NCBI RefSeq assembly: GCF_001187915.1
Contig: NZ_LGIU01000035.1
Span: 1 to 64,000 of the forward strand
Direction of reading: 5' to 3'
Source: Arthrobacter sp. RIT-PI-e
GTDB lineage: Bacteria > Actinomycetota > Actinomycetes > Actinomycetales > Micrococcaceae
DNA: 64,000 bases
Of this stretch, positions 1 to 8,051 are shown piece by piece (positions within the stretch are counted from its first letter, which is position 1; the number at the start of each line of letters is the position of its first letter). The notes beneath the pieces were generated by a model. It worked only from the letters and a program-made list of their open reading frames with translations, did no database searches and was not told the origin of the DNA. Position numbers and translations under genes: made by a program.

Positions 1-5
1 GGGTG

Positions 6-482
6 ATGGGGGACAGGGCCCGGACCGTGGGCACGGACGGCGGCGGGGCGAGCGTGTCCGGTCGTGCCGCCGGTGATCGGCCGCAACGCGGCCCGGGCCG
101 GCTCGTCGCGCTGCTGGGAGCCGTCGTGGGCGGGCTGGTGGCGGGGGTCTTCGGCACGCTCCTGCACGGCCACCTCGTGTACGCCGGCGGAACGGGGATC
201 CCCGTGGGGGCCCTCGGTGCCCTGGTGCTTGCGTTCAGCGTCTTCCTGCTGTGCGGACTGTGGGCGAGGAACATCCTGACGACGGCGGTGGCGGGGGCCG
301 CGGCCTACGTGGTGGTGGCCGTGCTGTCCACGTCGCGGCAGACGCTGGTGGTCACCGGGTCGAACGCCGCAGCCCCCGCGGTCTCGCTCGCCGGTAATCT
401 CTGGCTGTTCGGGGTCGTGGTGACGACCCTCGCCGCAGTGGTGGTCACGAGCGTGGTGCTGCGGAGGTCGGGGCGCCGGTAG
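6..482 (+). CDS. Small integral membrane protein of unknown function, upstream of fdxA
   Basis: The protein has about 158 residues: a polar, Gly/Arg-rich N-terminus of about 30 residues, then four hydrophobic segments (roughly 33-55, 60-85, 89-108, 127-150) and a short basic tail. No catalytic motif is visible. A TGA at 4-6 overlaps the ATG at 6, so the gene is probably translationally coupled to a gene lying left of the window. In relatives that neighbour is often the mycothiol deacetylase mshB, but this is inference. An in-frame GTG at 3 is the other possible start, and a start outside the window cannot be excluded. Function unknown. Confidence 0.7.
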   Translation: MGDRARTVGTDGGGASVSGRAAGDRPQRGPGRLVALLGAVVGGLVAGVFGTLLHGHLVYAGGTGIPVGALGALVLAFSVFLLCGLWARNILTTAVAGAAAYVVVAVLSTSRQTLVVTGSNAAAPAVSLAGNLWLFGVVVTTLAAVVVTSVVLRRSGRR

Positions 483-513
483 GGGCCGAACAGGTCAGGC
501 GGCGTCCGGCACG

Positions 514-1008
514 TCAGTCGGCGGTGCGGTCGAGGTGGTGCGCCAGCAGGATCGAGGTCGCGGTGCCGTCGGCGTCCGGGCCGCGCCGCGCGTAGTCCTC
601 CAGGACCTCCCGGAGCCGGTGCATCATCTCGGTGCGGTGCTCGTCGTTCAGCTTCACGCCGAGGCGCCAGACGTCGATCTCCTCGGGCTGCAGGCCCTCG
701 ATCTCCTGCAGGAAGGTCTCCACCAGCACGGGGGCGGCGTTGGGGATGCGGCTGGTCCAGGACAGGCCGGTGGCGCGGTACGGGATCTCCTTCGCGCCGC
801 GGTTGCCGGTCCGCGGCTGGTCGGCGACCAGGAAGCCCGTCGCCAGGAGCGTGCGTACGTGGTGGAGCGCGGTGGCCGGGTTGAGCTCGAGGACCTCGGC
901 GATCTCCTTGTTGGTCCTCGGCTGGTGCAGGCAGAGCCGGAGGATGCGGAGCCGGACCGGGGAGCTGAGCGCCCGTCCCCGGGCCTGGAGGTCCTCGTTC
1001 GTGTCCAT
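514..1008 (-). CDS. ArsR-like winged-helix transcriptional regulator
   Basis: A 164-residue protein. Residues about 10-75 form a winged helix of the ArsR/HTH_20 type: the stretch SSPVRLRILRLCL is followed by a helix-turn-helix core (TNKEIAEVLELNPATALHHV) and a wing. The C-terminal half is a helical domain without recognisable metal-binding cysteines. The ATG at 1008 is preferred because a TACACT hexamer lies 6 nt upstream, as for many genes here. It is divergent from the small membrane protein at 1175, its most likely local target. The family normally represses or activates adjacent genes; the ligand is unknown. Confidence 0.8.
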   Translation of the reverse strand: MDTNEDLQARGRALSSPVRLRILRLCLHQPRTNKEIAEVLELNPATALHHVRTLLATGFLVADQPRTGNRGAKEIPYRATGLSWTSRIPNAAPVLVETFLQEIEGLQPEEIDVWRLGVKLNDEHRTEMMHRLREVLEDYARRGPDADGTATSILLAHHLDRTAD

Positions 1009-1014
1009 CCGCCC

Positions 1015-1020
1015 AGTGTA
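1015..1020 (-). promoter_or_regulatory. Putative -10 hexamer TACACT (leaderless start of HTH regulator)
   Basis: On the minus strand TACACT is separated from the ATG at 1008 by six bases (GGGCGG). It fits TANNNT; no clear -35 is visible. Confidence 0.45.
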
Positions 1021-1174
1021 CGGGAGGACGAGCTTCTGATTGATGGGTCCCAATCGCTGATTGACCGGTGGTGCACGGCGGATGGTCGATGGTTCCCCAC
1101 GAACCATTGCTTGCTGGGATGAAAGGTGGTTCGGTGAAGCTCCGGATGCTGTGCAGGACCGGAGGGGAGACATC

Positions 1175-1516
1175 ATGGGTGAACAACGGGCGGCGGACGA
1201 GGAACGGGAGGTCGGTGGAGCGAAGCCCTGGGAGGTGGTCCTGACCTGGGGTGTGATCCTCGGGCTCGTGGGGATCCTGCTCGCGGTCCTCGGTCCGCAG
1301 CTGATCAATGGCGGCATGGGCGGCACTACCGCCCTTCCGATCTGGACCCTCGGGCTGTACTCGGTCGTCGCCTCGGCGATGATCCCGTTCTCCGCCGCAT
1401 TCATCGGCGCTGCCATCGTCATGCGGTTCCTCCACCCTCTCGCTCCGATGCGGCGGACGGGCGCTGTGACCGGGGAGTCGCTGTCACATGGGGACGACGG
1501 GTCGCCCTCGGACTGA
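1175..1516 (+). CDS. Small two-helix membrane protein
   Basis: A 113-residue protein: a charged N-terminus of about 20 residues, then two hydrophobic segments (about 23-46 and 60-88), with a polar tail. An open frame extends upstream to 1061. The ATG at 1175 is preferred because GGAGGGGAGA at 1161-1170 makes a strong ribosome-binding site about 5 nt before it. It is transcribed away from the ArsR-like regulator. I do not recognise the family. Confidence 0.7.
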   Translation: MGEQRAADEEREVGGAKPWEVVLTWGVILGLVGILLAVLGPQLINGGMGGTTALPIWTLGLYSVVASAMIPFSAAFIGAAIVMRFLHPLAPMRRTGAVTGESLSHGDDGSPSD

Positions 1517-1531
1517 GGTTCCTGCCGTCCG

Positions 1532-1786
1532 TCACTCCTGTCGTGAGGCGTCGGTGCCGTGACGTCGCGGTCCGCGCCTGGGGGGCGGTGGCGGCACCTG
1601 CCGGGCAGCCGTGATCTCGGCGAGCAGGACGACGTCGTCGCCCTTCCGCGTGCGCACGGTGCAGGTGGTGTCACCGAACTCCACCAGCTCCCCCAGCGAG
1701 TCGGTGAACCCGTGCTCCAGCCGGCGCCGGATCACCACCCTGGTGTCCAGGGGCAGGGAGGCGAGGAGGGCGAGGGGGCTCTGCAC
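1532..1786 (-). CDS. Small SH3-like domain protein (Rv0428c N-terminal type)
   Basis: An 84-residue protein. Residues 12-62 (motifs LDTRVVIRRRL, LGELVEFGDTTCTVRTRKGD) resemble the SH3-like N-terminal domain found on Rv0428c-type acetyltransferases, here without the GNAT domain. The C-terminal 25 residues are Pro/Arg-rich and probably disordered. The start is GTG at 1786; TACCCT lies 6 nt upstream, predicting a leaderless mRNA. It is divergent from fdxA. The family link is from memory of similar Micrococcaceae proteins. Function unknown. Confidence 0.6.
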   Translation of the reverse strand: MQSPLALLASLPLDTRVVIRRRLEHGFTDSLGELVEFGDTTCTVRTRKGDDVVLLAEITAARQVPPPPPRRGPRRHGTDASRQE

Positions 1787-1792
1787 CCATCA

Positions 1793-1798
1793 AGGGTA
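1793..1798 (-). promoter_or_regulatory. Putative -10 hexamer TACCCT (leaderless)
   Basis: Minus-strand TACCCT followed by six bases (TGATGG) and the GTG at 1786. Confidence 0.4.
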
Positions 1799-1869
1799 GG
1801 CCCGGACGGCGTCGGGGGGAGCCGCGCGGATGCCGATCGGTCAGGTGCCGGTGGCCCGGGCCCTTGCGT

Positions 1870-1875
1870 TAAGCT
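1870..1875 (+). promoter_or_regulatory. Putative -10 hexamer TAAGCT for fdxA
   Basis: TAAGCT fits TANNNT, but here it is about 55 nt before the fdxA GTG, so this mRNA would have a leader with an ordinary Shine-Dalgarno, unlike many neighbours. No convincing -35 is seen. Confidence 0.3.
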
Positions 1876-1930
1876 GGAACCCGTACCCAAGGTGCGTCAG
1901 CCACCCCAGTCACCAGGAAAGGCGTGGGAA

Positions 1931-2257
1931 GTGACCTACGTAATCGCGCAGCCGTGCGTGGATGTCAAGGACAAGGCCTGTATCGAGGAATGCCCCGTCG
2001 ACTGCATCTACGAGGGTGAGCGGTCGCTCTACATCCACCCCGACGAGTGCGTGGACTGCGGCGCGTGCGAGCCGGTCTGCCCGGTCGAGGCCATCTACTA
2101 CGAGGACGACACCCCGGAGCAGTGGGCCGAGTACTACAAGGCCAACGTGGAGTTCTTCGACGACCTCGGATCACCGGGCGGCGCGGCGAAGGTGGGCAAC
2201 ACCGGGTTCGACCACCCGATCATCGCGGCGCTGCCGCCCCAGAACCAGCCGGCCTAG
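1931..2257 (+). CDS. fdxA: 7Fe ferredoxin (one [3Fe-4S] and one [4Fe-4S] cluster)
   Basis: A 108-residue cytosolic electron carrier. Cysteines 9, 17 and 50 match the [3Fe-4S] ligands and cysteines 21, 40, 43 and 46 the [4Fe-4S] ligands of the Azotobacter FdI / mycobacterial FdxA family, with the usual extra Cys at 25. The acidic C-terminal half (DDTPEQWAEYYKAN) is typical of actinobacterial FdxA. GTG at 1931 is chosen because AGGAAAGG at 1915-1922 sits 8 nt upstream; the ATG at 1962 would remove the first cysteine. The stop at 2257 directly abuts the dapC start, an arrangement common in Actinobacteria. The redox partner is not evident. Confidence 0.95.
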   Translation: MTYVIAQPCVDVKDKACIEECPVDCIYEGERSLYIHPDECVDCGACEPVCPVEAIYYEDDTPEQWAEYYKANVEFFDDLGSPGGAAKVGNTGFDHPIIAALPPQNQPA

Positions 2258-3412
2258 GTGGGGGACGCGGAGCCGAGGTCCTTCGGCCTGCAGCTGCCCG
2301 ACTACCCGTGGGACGCCATGGTGCCCTACCGGGACATTGCGTCCCGTCATCCCGACGGGATCGTGGACCTGTCCATCGGCACCCCCGTGGATCCGACACC
2401 GCGTGTGGTCCAGGATGCCCTGGCCGCCGCGACCGATGCCCCCGGTTACCCCACCACGCACGGGACGCTCGCGCTGCGTGAGGCCATCAGCGGGTGGTTC
2501 GCCCGGCGCAGGGGAGTGCCCGGGATCGATCCGCAGCACATCCTCCCCACCGTGGGATCCAAGGAGCTCGTGGCCTGGCTGCCGCTGCTGCTGGGTCTCG
2601 GCGAGGGCGACGTGGTGGTGCGCCCCCGGGTCGCGTACCCCACGTACGACGTCGGCGCCCACCTGGCCAGGGCCACGCCCGTGGCCGCCGACTCGCTGGA
2701 CGAGCTGCCCGAGGACGTCCGTGCCCGCGTCCGGCTGGTCTGGGTCAACTCACCCGGTAATCCCACGGGGGAGGTGCTCGACGTCGCGGGTCTCCGCTCG
2801 ATCGTGGACGCAGCACGCTCGCTCGGTGCCGTGGTGGCCTCCGACGAGTGCTACGGCGAACTGGGCTGGGGTCCGTGGGACCCCGCCGAGGGCGGCGAGC
2901 CCGTGCCGAGCGTCCTCGACCCCCGGGTGAGCGGGGACTCCCACGAGCTCCTGCTGGCCGTGTACTCCCTGAGCAAGCAGTCCAACCTCGCCGGGTACCG
3001 GGCCGCCTTCACGGCCGGCGACCCGGCGCTCATCGCCACGCTCGTCAACTCCCGGAAGCACGCCGGCATGATCGTCCCGTACCCGGTGCAGGAGGCCATG
3101 CGCGCGGCGCTCGGCGACGACACCCACGTGGCCGGGCAGAAGGACCGCTACCGTCGACGTCGGGCCGCGCTGGTCCCGGCGTTGGAGACCGCAGGATTCA
3201 CCGTGTCGGGTTCGGCGGCGGGCCTGTACCTGTGGGTGTCCGACGGCAGGCCCACCTGGGACGCCATCGCCGCACTCGCCGAGCTCGGCATCCTGGCCGG
3301 ACCGGGAACCTTCTACGGTGAGGCCGGGAACGGCTTCGTCCGCGTGGCGCTGACCGGGAGCGACGAACGGATCGACGCCGCGGTGCGGAGACTCACGGGC
3401 TCCGGGCGCTGA
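2258..3412 (+). CDS. dapC: Succinyldiaminopimelate transaminase
   Basis: A 384-residue fold-type I PLP aminotransferase. It makes N-succinyl-LL-2,6-diaminopimelate from the keto-pimelate with glutamate as amino donor, in the succinylase branch of lysine and cell-wall DAP synthesis. Visible family residues are the SPGNP loop (about 165-169), Asp196/Tyr199 in SDECYGEL, the PLP lysine at about 240 in SLSKQSN, and Arg248 in GYRAAF. The GTG start immediately follows the fdxA stop, so the two are probably co-transcribed. dapD and dapE lie a few kb downstream, which supports DapC over a generic aminotransferase. Confidence 0.9.
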   Translation: MGDAEPRSFGLQLPDYPWDAMVPYRDIASRHPDGIVDLSIGTPVDPTPRVVQDALAAATDAPGYPTTHGTLALREAISGWFARRRGVPGIDPQHILPTVGSKELVAWLPLLLGLGEGDVVVRPRVAYPTYDVGAHLARATPVAADSLDELPEDVRARVRLVWVNSPGNPTGEVLDVAGLRSIVDAARSLGAVVASDECYGELGWGPWDPAEGGEPVPSVLDPRVSGDSHELLLAVYSLSKQSNLAGYRAAFTAGDPALIATLVNSRKHAGMIVPYPVQEAMRAALGDDTHVAGQKDRYRRRRAALVPALETAGFTVSGSAAGLYLWVSDGRPTWDAIAALAELGILAGPGTFYGEAGNGFVRVALTGSDERIDAAVRRLTGSGR

Positions 3413-3578
3413 CGCGCGCCGACATTGCTGTTCCACAACGAAGGCCGTCCGGATTAGTGATCATGGGCGCCTGGAGGTAGCGTGTGGCCTGAATGTGCCG
3501 GCGCCTGCACGGACCACCGTCCGCGGGCGCGGCGATGATTGCGGCGAGAACCTCGCTCCAGCTCCTGAAGGGGAATCC

Positions 3579-4862
3579 ATGACCGAGCAGAATGCTGCTT
3601 CCCTGCACTACGACGGCGGGGAGCTCAGCCTGCCCCTGGTGCCCGCAGCCGAGGGCAACCACGGCTACGACGTGTCGAAACTGCTGAAGCAGACCGGCCA
3701 GGTCACCTACGACCCCGGGTTCATGAACACCGCGGCCACCACCTCCGCCATCACCTACATCGACGGCGACGCCGGGATCCTGCGCTACCGCGGGTACCCC
3801 ATCGAGGAGCTCGCGAAGCACTCCAGCTTCCTGGAGGTCTCCTACCTGCTCATCTACGGGAACCTGCCCACCCCGGAGGAGCTGAGCTCCTTCGACGGAC
3901 GCATCCGCCGCCACACCCTGCTGCACGAGGAGCTCAAGGGCTTCTTCGGCGGCTTCCCCCGCGACGCGCACCCCATGCCCGTGCTCTCCTCCGCGGTGTC
4001 GGCGCTCTCCACGTTCTACCAGGACTCCCTGGACCCCTCCGACGACGAGCAGGTGGAGGTCTCCACCTTCCGGCTCATGGCGAAGCTCCCCGTGATCGCG
4101 GCCTACGCGCACAAGAAGTCCATCGGCCAGCCGATGCTCTACCCGGACAACTCCATGAATCTCGTGGAGAACTTCCTGCGACTGTCCTTCGGTCTGCCGG
4201 CCGAGCCCTACGACGTCGATCCCATGATGGTGAAGGCTCTCGATCTGCTGCTCATCCTGCACGCGGACCACGAGCAGAACTGCTCCACCTCCACGGTGCG
4301 CCTCGTGGGCAGCTCCAACGCGAACATGTTCGCGTCCATCTCCTCCGGCATCAACGCCCTCTCCGGCCCGCTGCACGGCGGGGCCAACGAGGCCGTGCTC
4401 AACATGCTCCGGGACATCAAGAGCAAGGGCACGAAGCCCGAGGACTTCATGGAGAAGGTGAAGAACAAGGAGGACGGGGTGAAGCTCATGGGCTTCGGTC
4501 ACCGCGTCTACAAGAACTACGACCCCCGGGCGAAGATCGTCAAGGCCACCGCGCACGACATCCTCAGCAAGCTCGGCGGCAACGACGAGCTCCTCGACAT
4601 CGCCATGCGCCTGGAGGAGAAGGCCCTCGCGGACGACTACTTCATCGAGCGGAAGCTCTACCCGAACGTGGACTTCTACACGGGCCTGATCTACAAGGCC
4701 ATGGGCTTCCCCGAGAAGATGTTCACGGTGCTCTTCGCCATCGGCCGCCTGCCCGGCTGGATCGCCCAGTGGCGCGAGATGATACAGGACCCGCAGACCA
4801 AGATCGGGCGACCGCGCCAGCTGTACATCGGCGAGGGCGAGCGTCACTACCCGACGCACTGA
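3579..4862 (+). CDS. gltA: Citrate synthase
   Basis: A 427-residue type II (large-subunit) citrate synthase that condenses acetyl-CoA with oxaloacetate at TCA cycle entry. The catalytic triad is visible: His266 in GPLHGGANE, His308 in FGHRVYK and Asp365 in NVDFYTG. The length matches the hexameric bacterial form. The ATG at 3579 has GAAGGGGA about 6 nt upstream; the longer open frame from 3495 has no ribosome-binding site. The gene stands alone: 166 bp of leader precedes it, in which I see no certain promoter, and a strong palindromic terminator follows. Confidence 0.97.
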   Translation: MTEQNAASLHYDGGELSLPLVPAAEGNHGYDVSKLLKQTGQVTYDPGFMNTAATTSAITYIDGDAGILRYRGYPIEELAKHSSFLEVSYLLIYGNLPTPEELSSFDGRIRRHTLLHEELKGFFGGFPRDAHPMPVLSSAVSALSTFYQDSLDPSDDEQVEVSTFRLMAKLPVIAAYAHKKSIGQPMLYPDNSMNLVENFLRLSFGLPAEPYDVDPMMVKALDLLLILHADHEQNCSTSTVRLVGSSNANMFASISSGINALSGPLHGGANEAVLNMLRDIKSKGTKPEDFMEKVKNKEDGVKLMGFGHRVYKNYDPRAKIVKATAHDILSKLGGNDELLDIAMRLEEKALADDYFIERKLYPNVDFYTGLIYKAMGFPEKMFTVLFAIGRLPGWIAQWREMIQDPQTKIGRPRQLYIGEGERHYPTH

Positions 4863-4900
4863 CCCGAGAGGGACCGGCTCCGGCCGACCTCGCTGCGGGT

Positions 4901-4948
4901 ACGACGACGGCGACCACCCACCTCCCGGTGGACGGTCGCCGTCGTCGT
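4901..4948. terminator. Bidirectional hairpin terminator between gltA and galE
   Basis: A perfect 15-bp stem (ACGACGACGGCGACC at 4901-4915 with its complement at 4934-4948) encloses 18 nt that can pair further. It lies between convergent genes. There is no long T tract. Confidence 0.8.
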
Positions 4949-5039
4949 TCCTGCTGTGGTCCTGCCGTCGTTCTTCCGCCGCGGGAGCCGTCCTCGACCG
5001 GATCGCGCTCGAGCGGATCGCGCCGGCCCGGGTCGGGCG

Positions 5040-6059
5040 CTACCCGGCCGAGGCGTACCCCTCGGGGTTGTTCTTCTGCCACCGCCAGTGGTCCTCGCAC
5101 ATGTCGGCGAGGCTGCGGGTCGCGGACCAGCCGAGATCGGCGAGGGCCGAGGACGGGTCCGCGTAGCTGACCGCGGCGTCGCCCGGCCGGCGGGGGGCGA
5201 ACTCGTAGGGCACGTCCCGTCCCACGGCCGCGGAGAACGCGGCGAGCACCTCCAGCACGGAGGAGCCGTTCCCGGTGCCGAGGTTCCAGGTGTGCACGCC
5301 GGGGTGCCTCGTGAGGTAGTCGAGAGCCGCGAGGTGACCGGCTGCGAGGTCCACCACGTGGATGTAGTCCCGTACGCCGGTGCCGTCCGGGGTGGGGTAG
5401 TCGTCACCGAACACCAGCACCTTCTCCCGCCGTCCCACGGCCACCTGGGCCACGAAGGGGAGCAGGTTGTTCGGCACACCCGTGGGGTCCTCGCCGATGG
5501 TGCCGGAGGAGTGGGCGCCCACCGGGTTGAAGTAGCGCAGCAGGGCGATGTTCCAGCGGGGGTCCGCGGCACCGAGATCGGAGAGGATGTCCTCGATCTG
5601 CTCCTTGGTGCGGCCGTACGGGTTGACGGCGTCGAGCGGGAGCTTCTCGGTGAGCGGCACCTCCTCGGACGCGCCGTACACGGTGGCGGAGGAGCTGAAC
5701 ACGAGGGTGCGGACGCCGGCGTCGTCCATGACGCGCAGCAGGTTCAGGGTGCCGCCCACGTTGTTGGTGTAGTAGTACAGGGGCTTCGCCACGGACTCGC
5801 CCACGGCCTTCAGGCCCGCGAAGTGGATCACCGCGTCCACCTGCTCTTCCGCGAACACGGCGCGCAGGCCCTCCTCGTCGAGCAGATCCACCCGGCGGAA
5901 GGCGGGGGTGCGGCCCGCGAGCTCCGCCACGCGGTGCAGCGAGGTCTCGGTGGAGTTCAGCAGGTTGTCCACCACCACCACGTCGTGGCCGTTCTCGAGC
6001 AGGGTCAGGACGGTGTGGGAACCGATGTAGCCGCTGCCACCGGTGACGAGGATCTTCAT
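5040..6059 (-). CDS. galE: UDP-glucose 4-epimerase
   Basis: A 339-residue extended short-chain dehydrogenase that interconverts UDP-glucose and UDP-galactose. The NAD-binding motif GGSGYIGSH is at residues 7-15, the catalytic Ser in FSSSATVYG (about 121-129), and Tyr148/Lys152 in NPYGRTKEQ, each close to the E. coli GalE position. The length is normal. The ATG at 6059 is preferred over upstream in-frame starts because TAGGAT lies 7 nt before it. No other Leloir gene is nearby, so it probably serves surface polysaccharide synthesis (inference). Confidence 0.93.
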   Translation of the reverse strand: MKILVTGGSGYIGSHTVLTLLENGHDVVVVDNLLNSTETSLHRVAELAGRTPAFRRVDLLDEEGLRAVFAEEQVDAVIHFAGLKAVGESVAKPLYYYTNNVGGTLNLLRVMDDAGVRTLVFSSSATVYGASEEVPLTEKLPLDAVNPYGRTKEQIEDILSDLGAADPRWNIALLRYFNPVGAHSSGTIGEDPTGVPNNLLPFVAQVAVGRREKVLVFGDDYPTPDGTGVRDYIHVVDLAAGHLAALDYLTRHPGVHTWNLGTGNGSSVLEVLAAFSAAVGRDVPYEFAPRRPGDAAVSYADPSSALADLGWSATRSLADMCEDHWRWQKNNPEGYASAG

Positions 6060-6066
6060 GCCCTCC

Positions 6067-6072
6067 ATCCTA
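6067..6072 (-). promoter_or_regulatory. Putative -10 hexamer TAGGAT for galE (leaderless)
   Basis: Minus-strand TAGGAT, then GGAGGGC and the ATG at 6059. The GGAGGG is too close to the ATG to act as a normal Shine-Dalgarno. Confidence 0.5.
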
Positions 6073-6143
6073 GGACGCGGCGCCCGGTGGCCTGCCACCC
6101 GCGGTTCCCGTTTCGCCGAGGTGCTCGTCACCCGGGCCGGGGC

Positions 6144-7016
6144 TCAGGGGACGGCTCCCGCGACCGTGATCCTCAGCCCGTCCGTGGTGGCAGGACCCCA
6201 CCCCTCGGTTCCCCGCACCCAGGCGAGGTCGGCGTACTCCACGGAGGTGATGGAGAGCTCCGCGGCATGGGCCACCGCCCACTGGGCCACGGCCCACCCG
6301 GTGGTCCCGGTGCTGTCGAGGACCAGGCTCGTACCGTCCACCGTGCCCCCGAGCGGTCCGAACACCTCGTCCGCCGCGCTGCGTACGACCAGGGGATCCC
6401 CGGCCCCCGTGGCCTCACGCAACGTGCAGGTGAGCGCCGCGGGGGACTGCCCGGTGAGTGCGGAGGCGAAGGCCCGGCCCTCGGGCTCGCGCTGCGCGTA
6501 GGCCTCGGGGAAGGCGGAGCGCTGCACGGTCTGCGCGGCCTCGGTGAGGGGCAGGAGCTCGTACCCGGGCACCTCCACGAGGGCGTCGTAGAAGGCGCCC
6601 GCGGCGTAGGTGGGTGTCATGACCTGCTCCTGGGTGCCCCAGCCCTGGGACGGGCGCTGCTGGAACAGGCCGCGCGAGTCCGGTCCGGCGTCGTCCCCGT
6701 GGTCCAGGTTCCGCAGGCTGGACTCCTGGACGGCGGTGGCGATCGCGATCGAGGCGGCCCGCGGCGGCAGTCCCCGGTCCACGGCGACCGCGGCGATGAG
6801 GGCGGCGTTGGCGGCCTGGTCCGGGGCGAGCTCGAAGCTCCCCGCGGCAACGGTGGCGGTGCAGCGCTCGCGCACCAGGACCTCGCGTTCGTCCGGCTCG
6901 GAGAGTGCCGCGTACGCACCGCCGAGCACCACGGCGGTTCCCAGCAGCAGCACGGCCGCAGTTCCCACGCGTCGCCGACGACGGCGTACGGCGGGGGAGG
7001 GCGGGCGGGCGGGCAC
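6144..7016 (-). CDS. Membrane-anchored or secreted protein with a transglycosylase-like region
   Basis: A 290-residue protein. A basic N-terminus (VRRRRRRV) precedes one hydrophobic segment at about 18-38, which predicts a signal anchor with the rest outside the cell. Residues 85-135 (IATAVQESSLRNLDHG, SRGLFQQRPSQGWG) resemble the active-site region of lysozyme-like/SLT domains, with Glu in AVQESSL as candidate catalytic acid. The C-terminal half is unassigned. The GTG at 7016 starts 3 nt after the dapD stop, so it is probably co-transcribed with dapD, which would pair DAP synthesis with peptidoglycan processing. Enzymatic activity is inference. Confidence 0.65.
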   Translation of the reverse strand: MPARPPSPAVRRRRRRVGTAAVLLLGTAVVLGGAYAALSEPDEREVLVRERCTATVAAGSFELAPDQAANAALIAAVAVDRGLPPRAASIAIATAVQESSLRNLDHGDDAGPDSRGLFQQRPSQGWGTQEQVMTPTYAAGAFYDALVEVPGYELLPLTEAAQTVQRSAFPEAYAQREPEGRAFASALTGQSPAALTCTLREATGAGDPLVVRSAADEVFGPLGGTVDGTSLVLDSTGTTGWAVAQWAVAHAAELSITSVEYADLAWVRGTEGWGPATTDGLRITVAGAVP

Positions 7017-7019
7017 GGG

Positions 7020-8018
7020 TCAGTTGGCGTGGAGCGCCGGGTTGAGCGCGACCCCTTCCCCGGTACGCGGCCGTGCCTCCACCGTGCCGGTGGTGGAGTT
7101 GCGGCGGAACAGGATGCCGGGTTCACCGGAGAGCTCCTGGGCCTTCACGAGCGAGCCGTCCTGCAACGTGATCTTGGTGCCCGCCGTGAGGTACAGGCCG
7201 GCCTCGATCACGCAGTCGTCCCCGAGCGAGATCCCCACGCCTGATTCCGCACCCAGGAGGCAGCGCTCGCCGATCGTGATGCGCTCCTTGCCCCCGCCCG
7301 AGAGCGTCCCCATGATCGAGGCCCCGCCGCCCACGTCGGAGCCGTTCCCCACCACCACGCCCGCGGAGATCCGCCCCTCCACCATGGAGGTGCCGAGGGT
7401 GCCGGCATTGAAGTTCACGAAACCCTCGTGCATCACCGTGGTTCCCTCGGCGAGGTGCGCGCCGAGCCGCACGCGGTCCGCGTCGGCGATCCGCACGCCC
7501 GCGGGCACCACGTAGTCCACCATGCGCGGGAACTTGTCCACGCCCCACACGGACACCGGGCCCCGGGCGCGCAGGGCGGCCCGCACGGTCTCGAAGCCGT
7601 CGACGGCGACGGGGCCGAAGTTCGTCCAGACCACGTTCGCCAGCAACCCGAAGACGCCGTCGAGGTTCACCGAGTTCGGCTGCACCAGGCGGTGGGAGAG
7701 CAGGTGCAGCCTCAGGTAGGCGTCCTCGGTACTCACCGGCGCGGCATCGAGGTCCACCGTCAGCTCCACCACGCGCTGCGTCACCTTCCGGGCGTCGTCC
7801 ACGCCCGCCACCGCGAGTGCTTCCAGGGTGTCCCGGAGCTCCGCCTTCCCACCGCGCCCGCCGTCCGCGGAGCCGTCACCGGTGGAGTCGTCGCCGAGCC
7901 AGGGGGCCGGGAACCAGGTGTCCAGTACGGTGCCGTCCGCGGTCACCGTCGCGAGGCCGAGCCCGCCCCCCGTACGGTGGGCGGCGGGCACGGCGGAGGT
8001 GGGGGTGGGAGCAGTCAT
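7020..8018 (-). CDS. dapD: 2,3,4,5-tetrahydropyridine-2,6-dicarboxylate N-succinyltransferase
   Basis: A 332-residue actinobacterial (long-form) DapD. It succinylates tetrahydrodipicolinate using succinyl-CoA, the committed step of the succinylase lysine/DAP branch. The C-terminal half shows the left-handed beta-helix hexapeptide pattern ([26 protein letters not shown]-type turns), with [11 protein letters not shown] and [14 protein letters not shown] typical of the family. The ATG at 8018 is chosen because TAGACT lies 7 nt upstream; the frame stays open further upstream but antisense to dapE. It is divergent from dapE across only 33 bp. Confidence 0.92.
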   Translation of the reverse strand: MTAPTPTSAVPAAHRTGGGLGLATVTADGTVLDTWFPAPWLGDDSTGDGSADGGRGGKAELRDTLEALAVAGVDDARKVTQRVVELTVDLDAAPVSTEDAYLRLHLLSHRLVQPNSVNLDGVFGLLANVVWTNFGPVAVDGFETVRAALRARGPVSVWGVDKFPRMVDYVVPAGVRIADADRVRLGAHLAEGTTVMHEGFVNFNAGTLGTSMVEGRISAGVVVGNGSDVGGGASIMGTLSGGGKERITIGERCLLGAESGVGISLGDDCVIEAGLYLTAGTKITLQDGSLVKAQELSGEPGILFRRNSTTGTVEARPRTGEGVALNPALHAN

Positions 8019-8025
8019 GGGCAGC

Positions 8026-8031
8026 AGTCTA
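8026..8031 (-). promoter_or_regulatory. Putative -10 hexamer TAGACT for dapD (leaderless)
   Basis: Minus-strand TAGACT, seven bases, then the ATG at 8018. It lies within the 33-bp dapD-dapE spacer. Confidence 0.5.
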
Positions 8032-8039
8032 CCGAGCGA

Positions 8040-8045
8040 TAGGGT
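8040..8045 (+). promoter_or_regulatory. Putative -10 hexamer TAGGGT for dapE (leaderless)
   Basis: TAGGGT, six bases, then the ATG at 8052. Its -35 region must fall inside the dapD coding start. Confidence 0.5.
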
Positions 8046-8051
8046 TGCGGC

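Noticed and set aside
3393-4859. Long minus-strand open frame opposite gltA
   Set aside because: It mirrors the citrate synthase codons, has a His/Val/Glu-rich shadow composition and no start signal.
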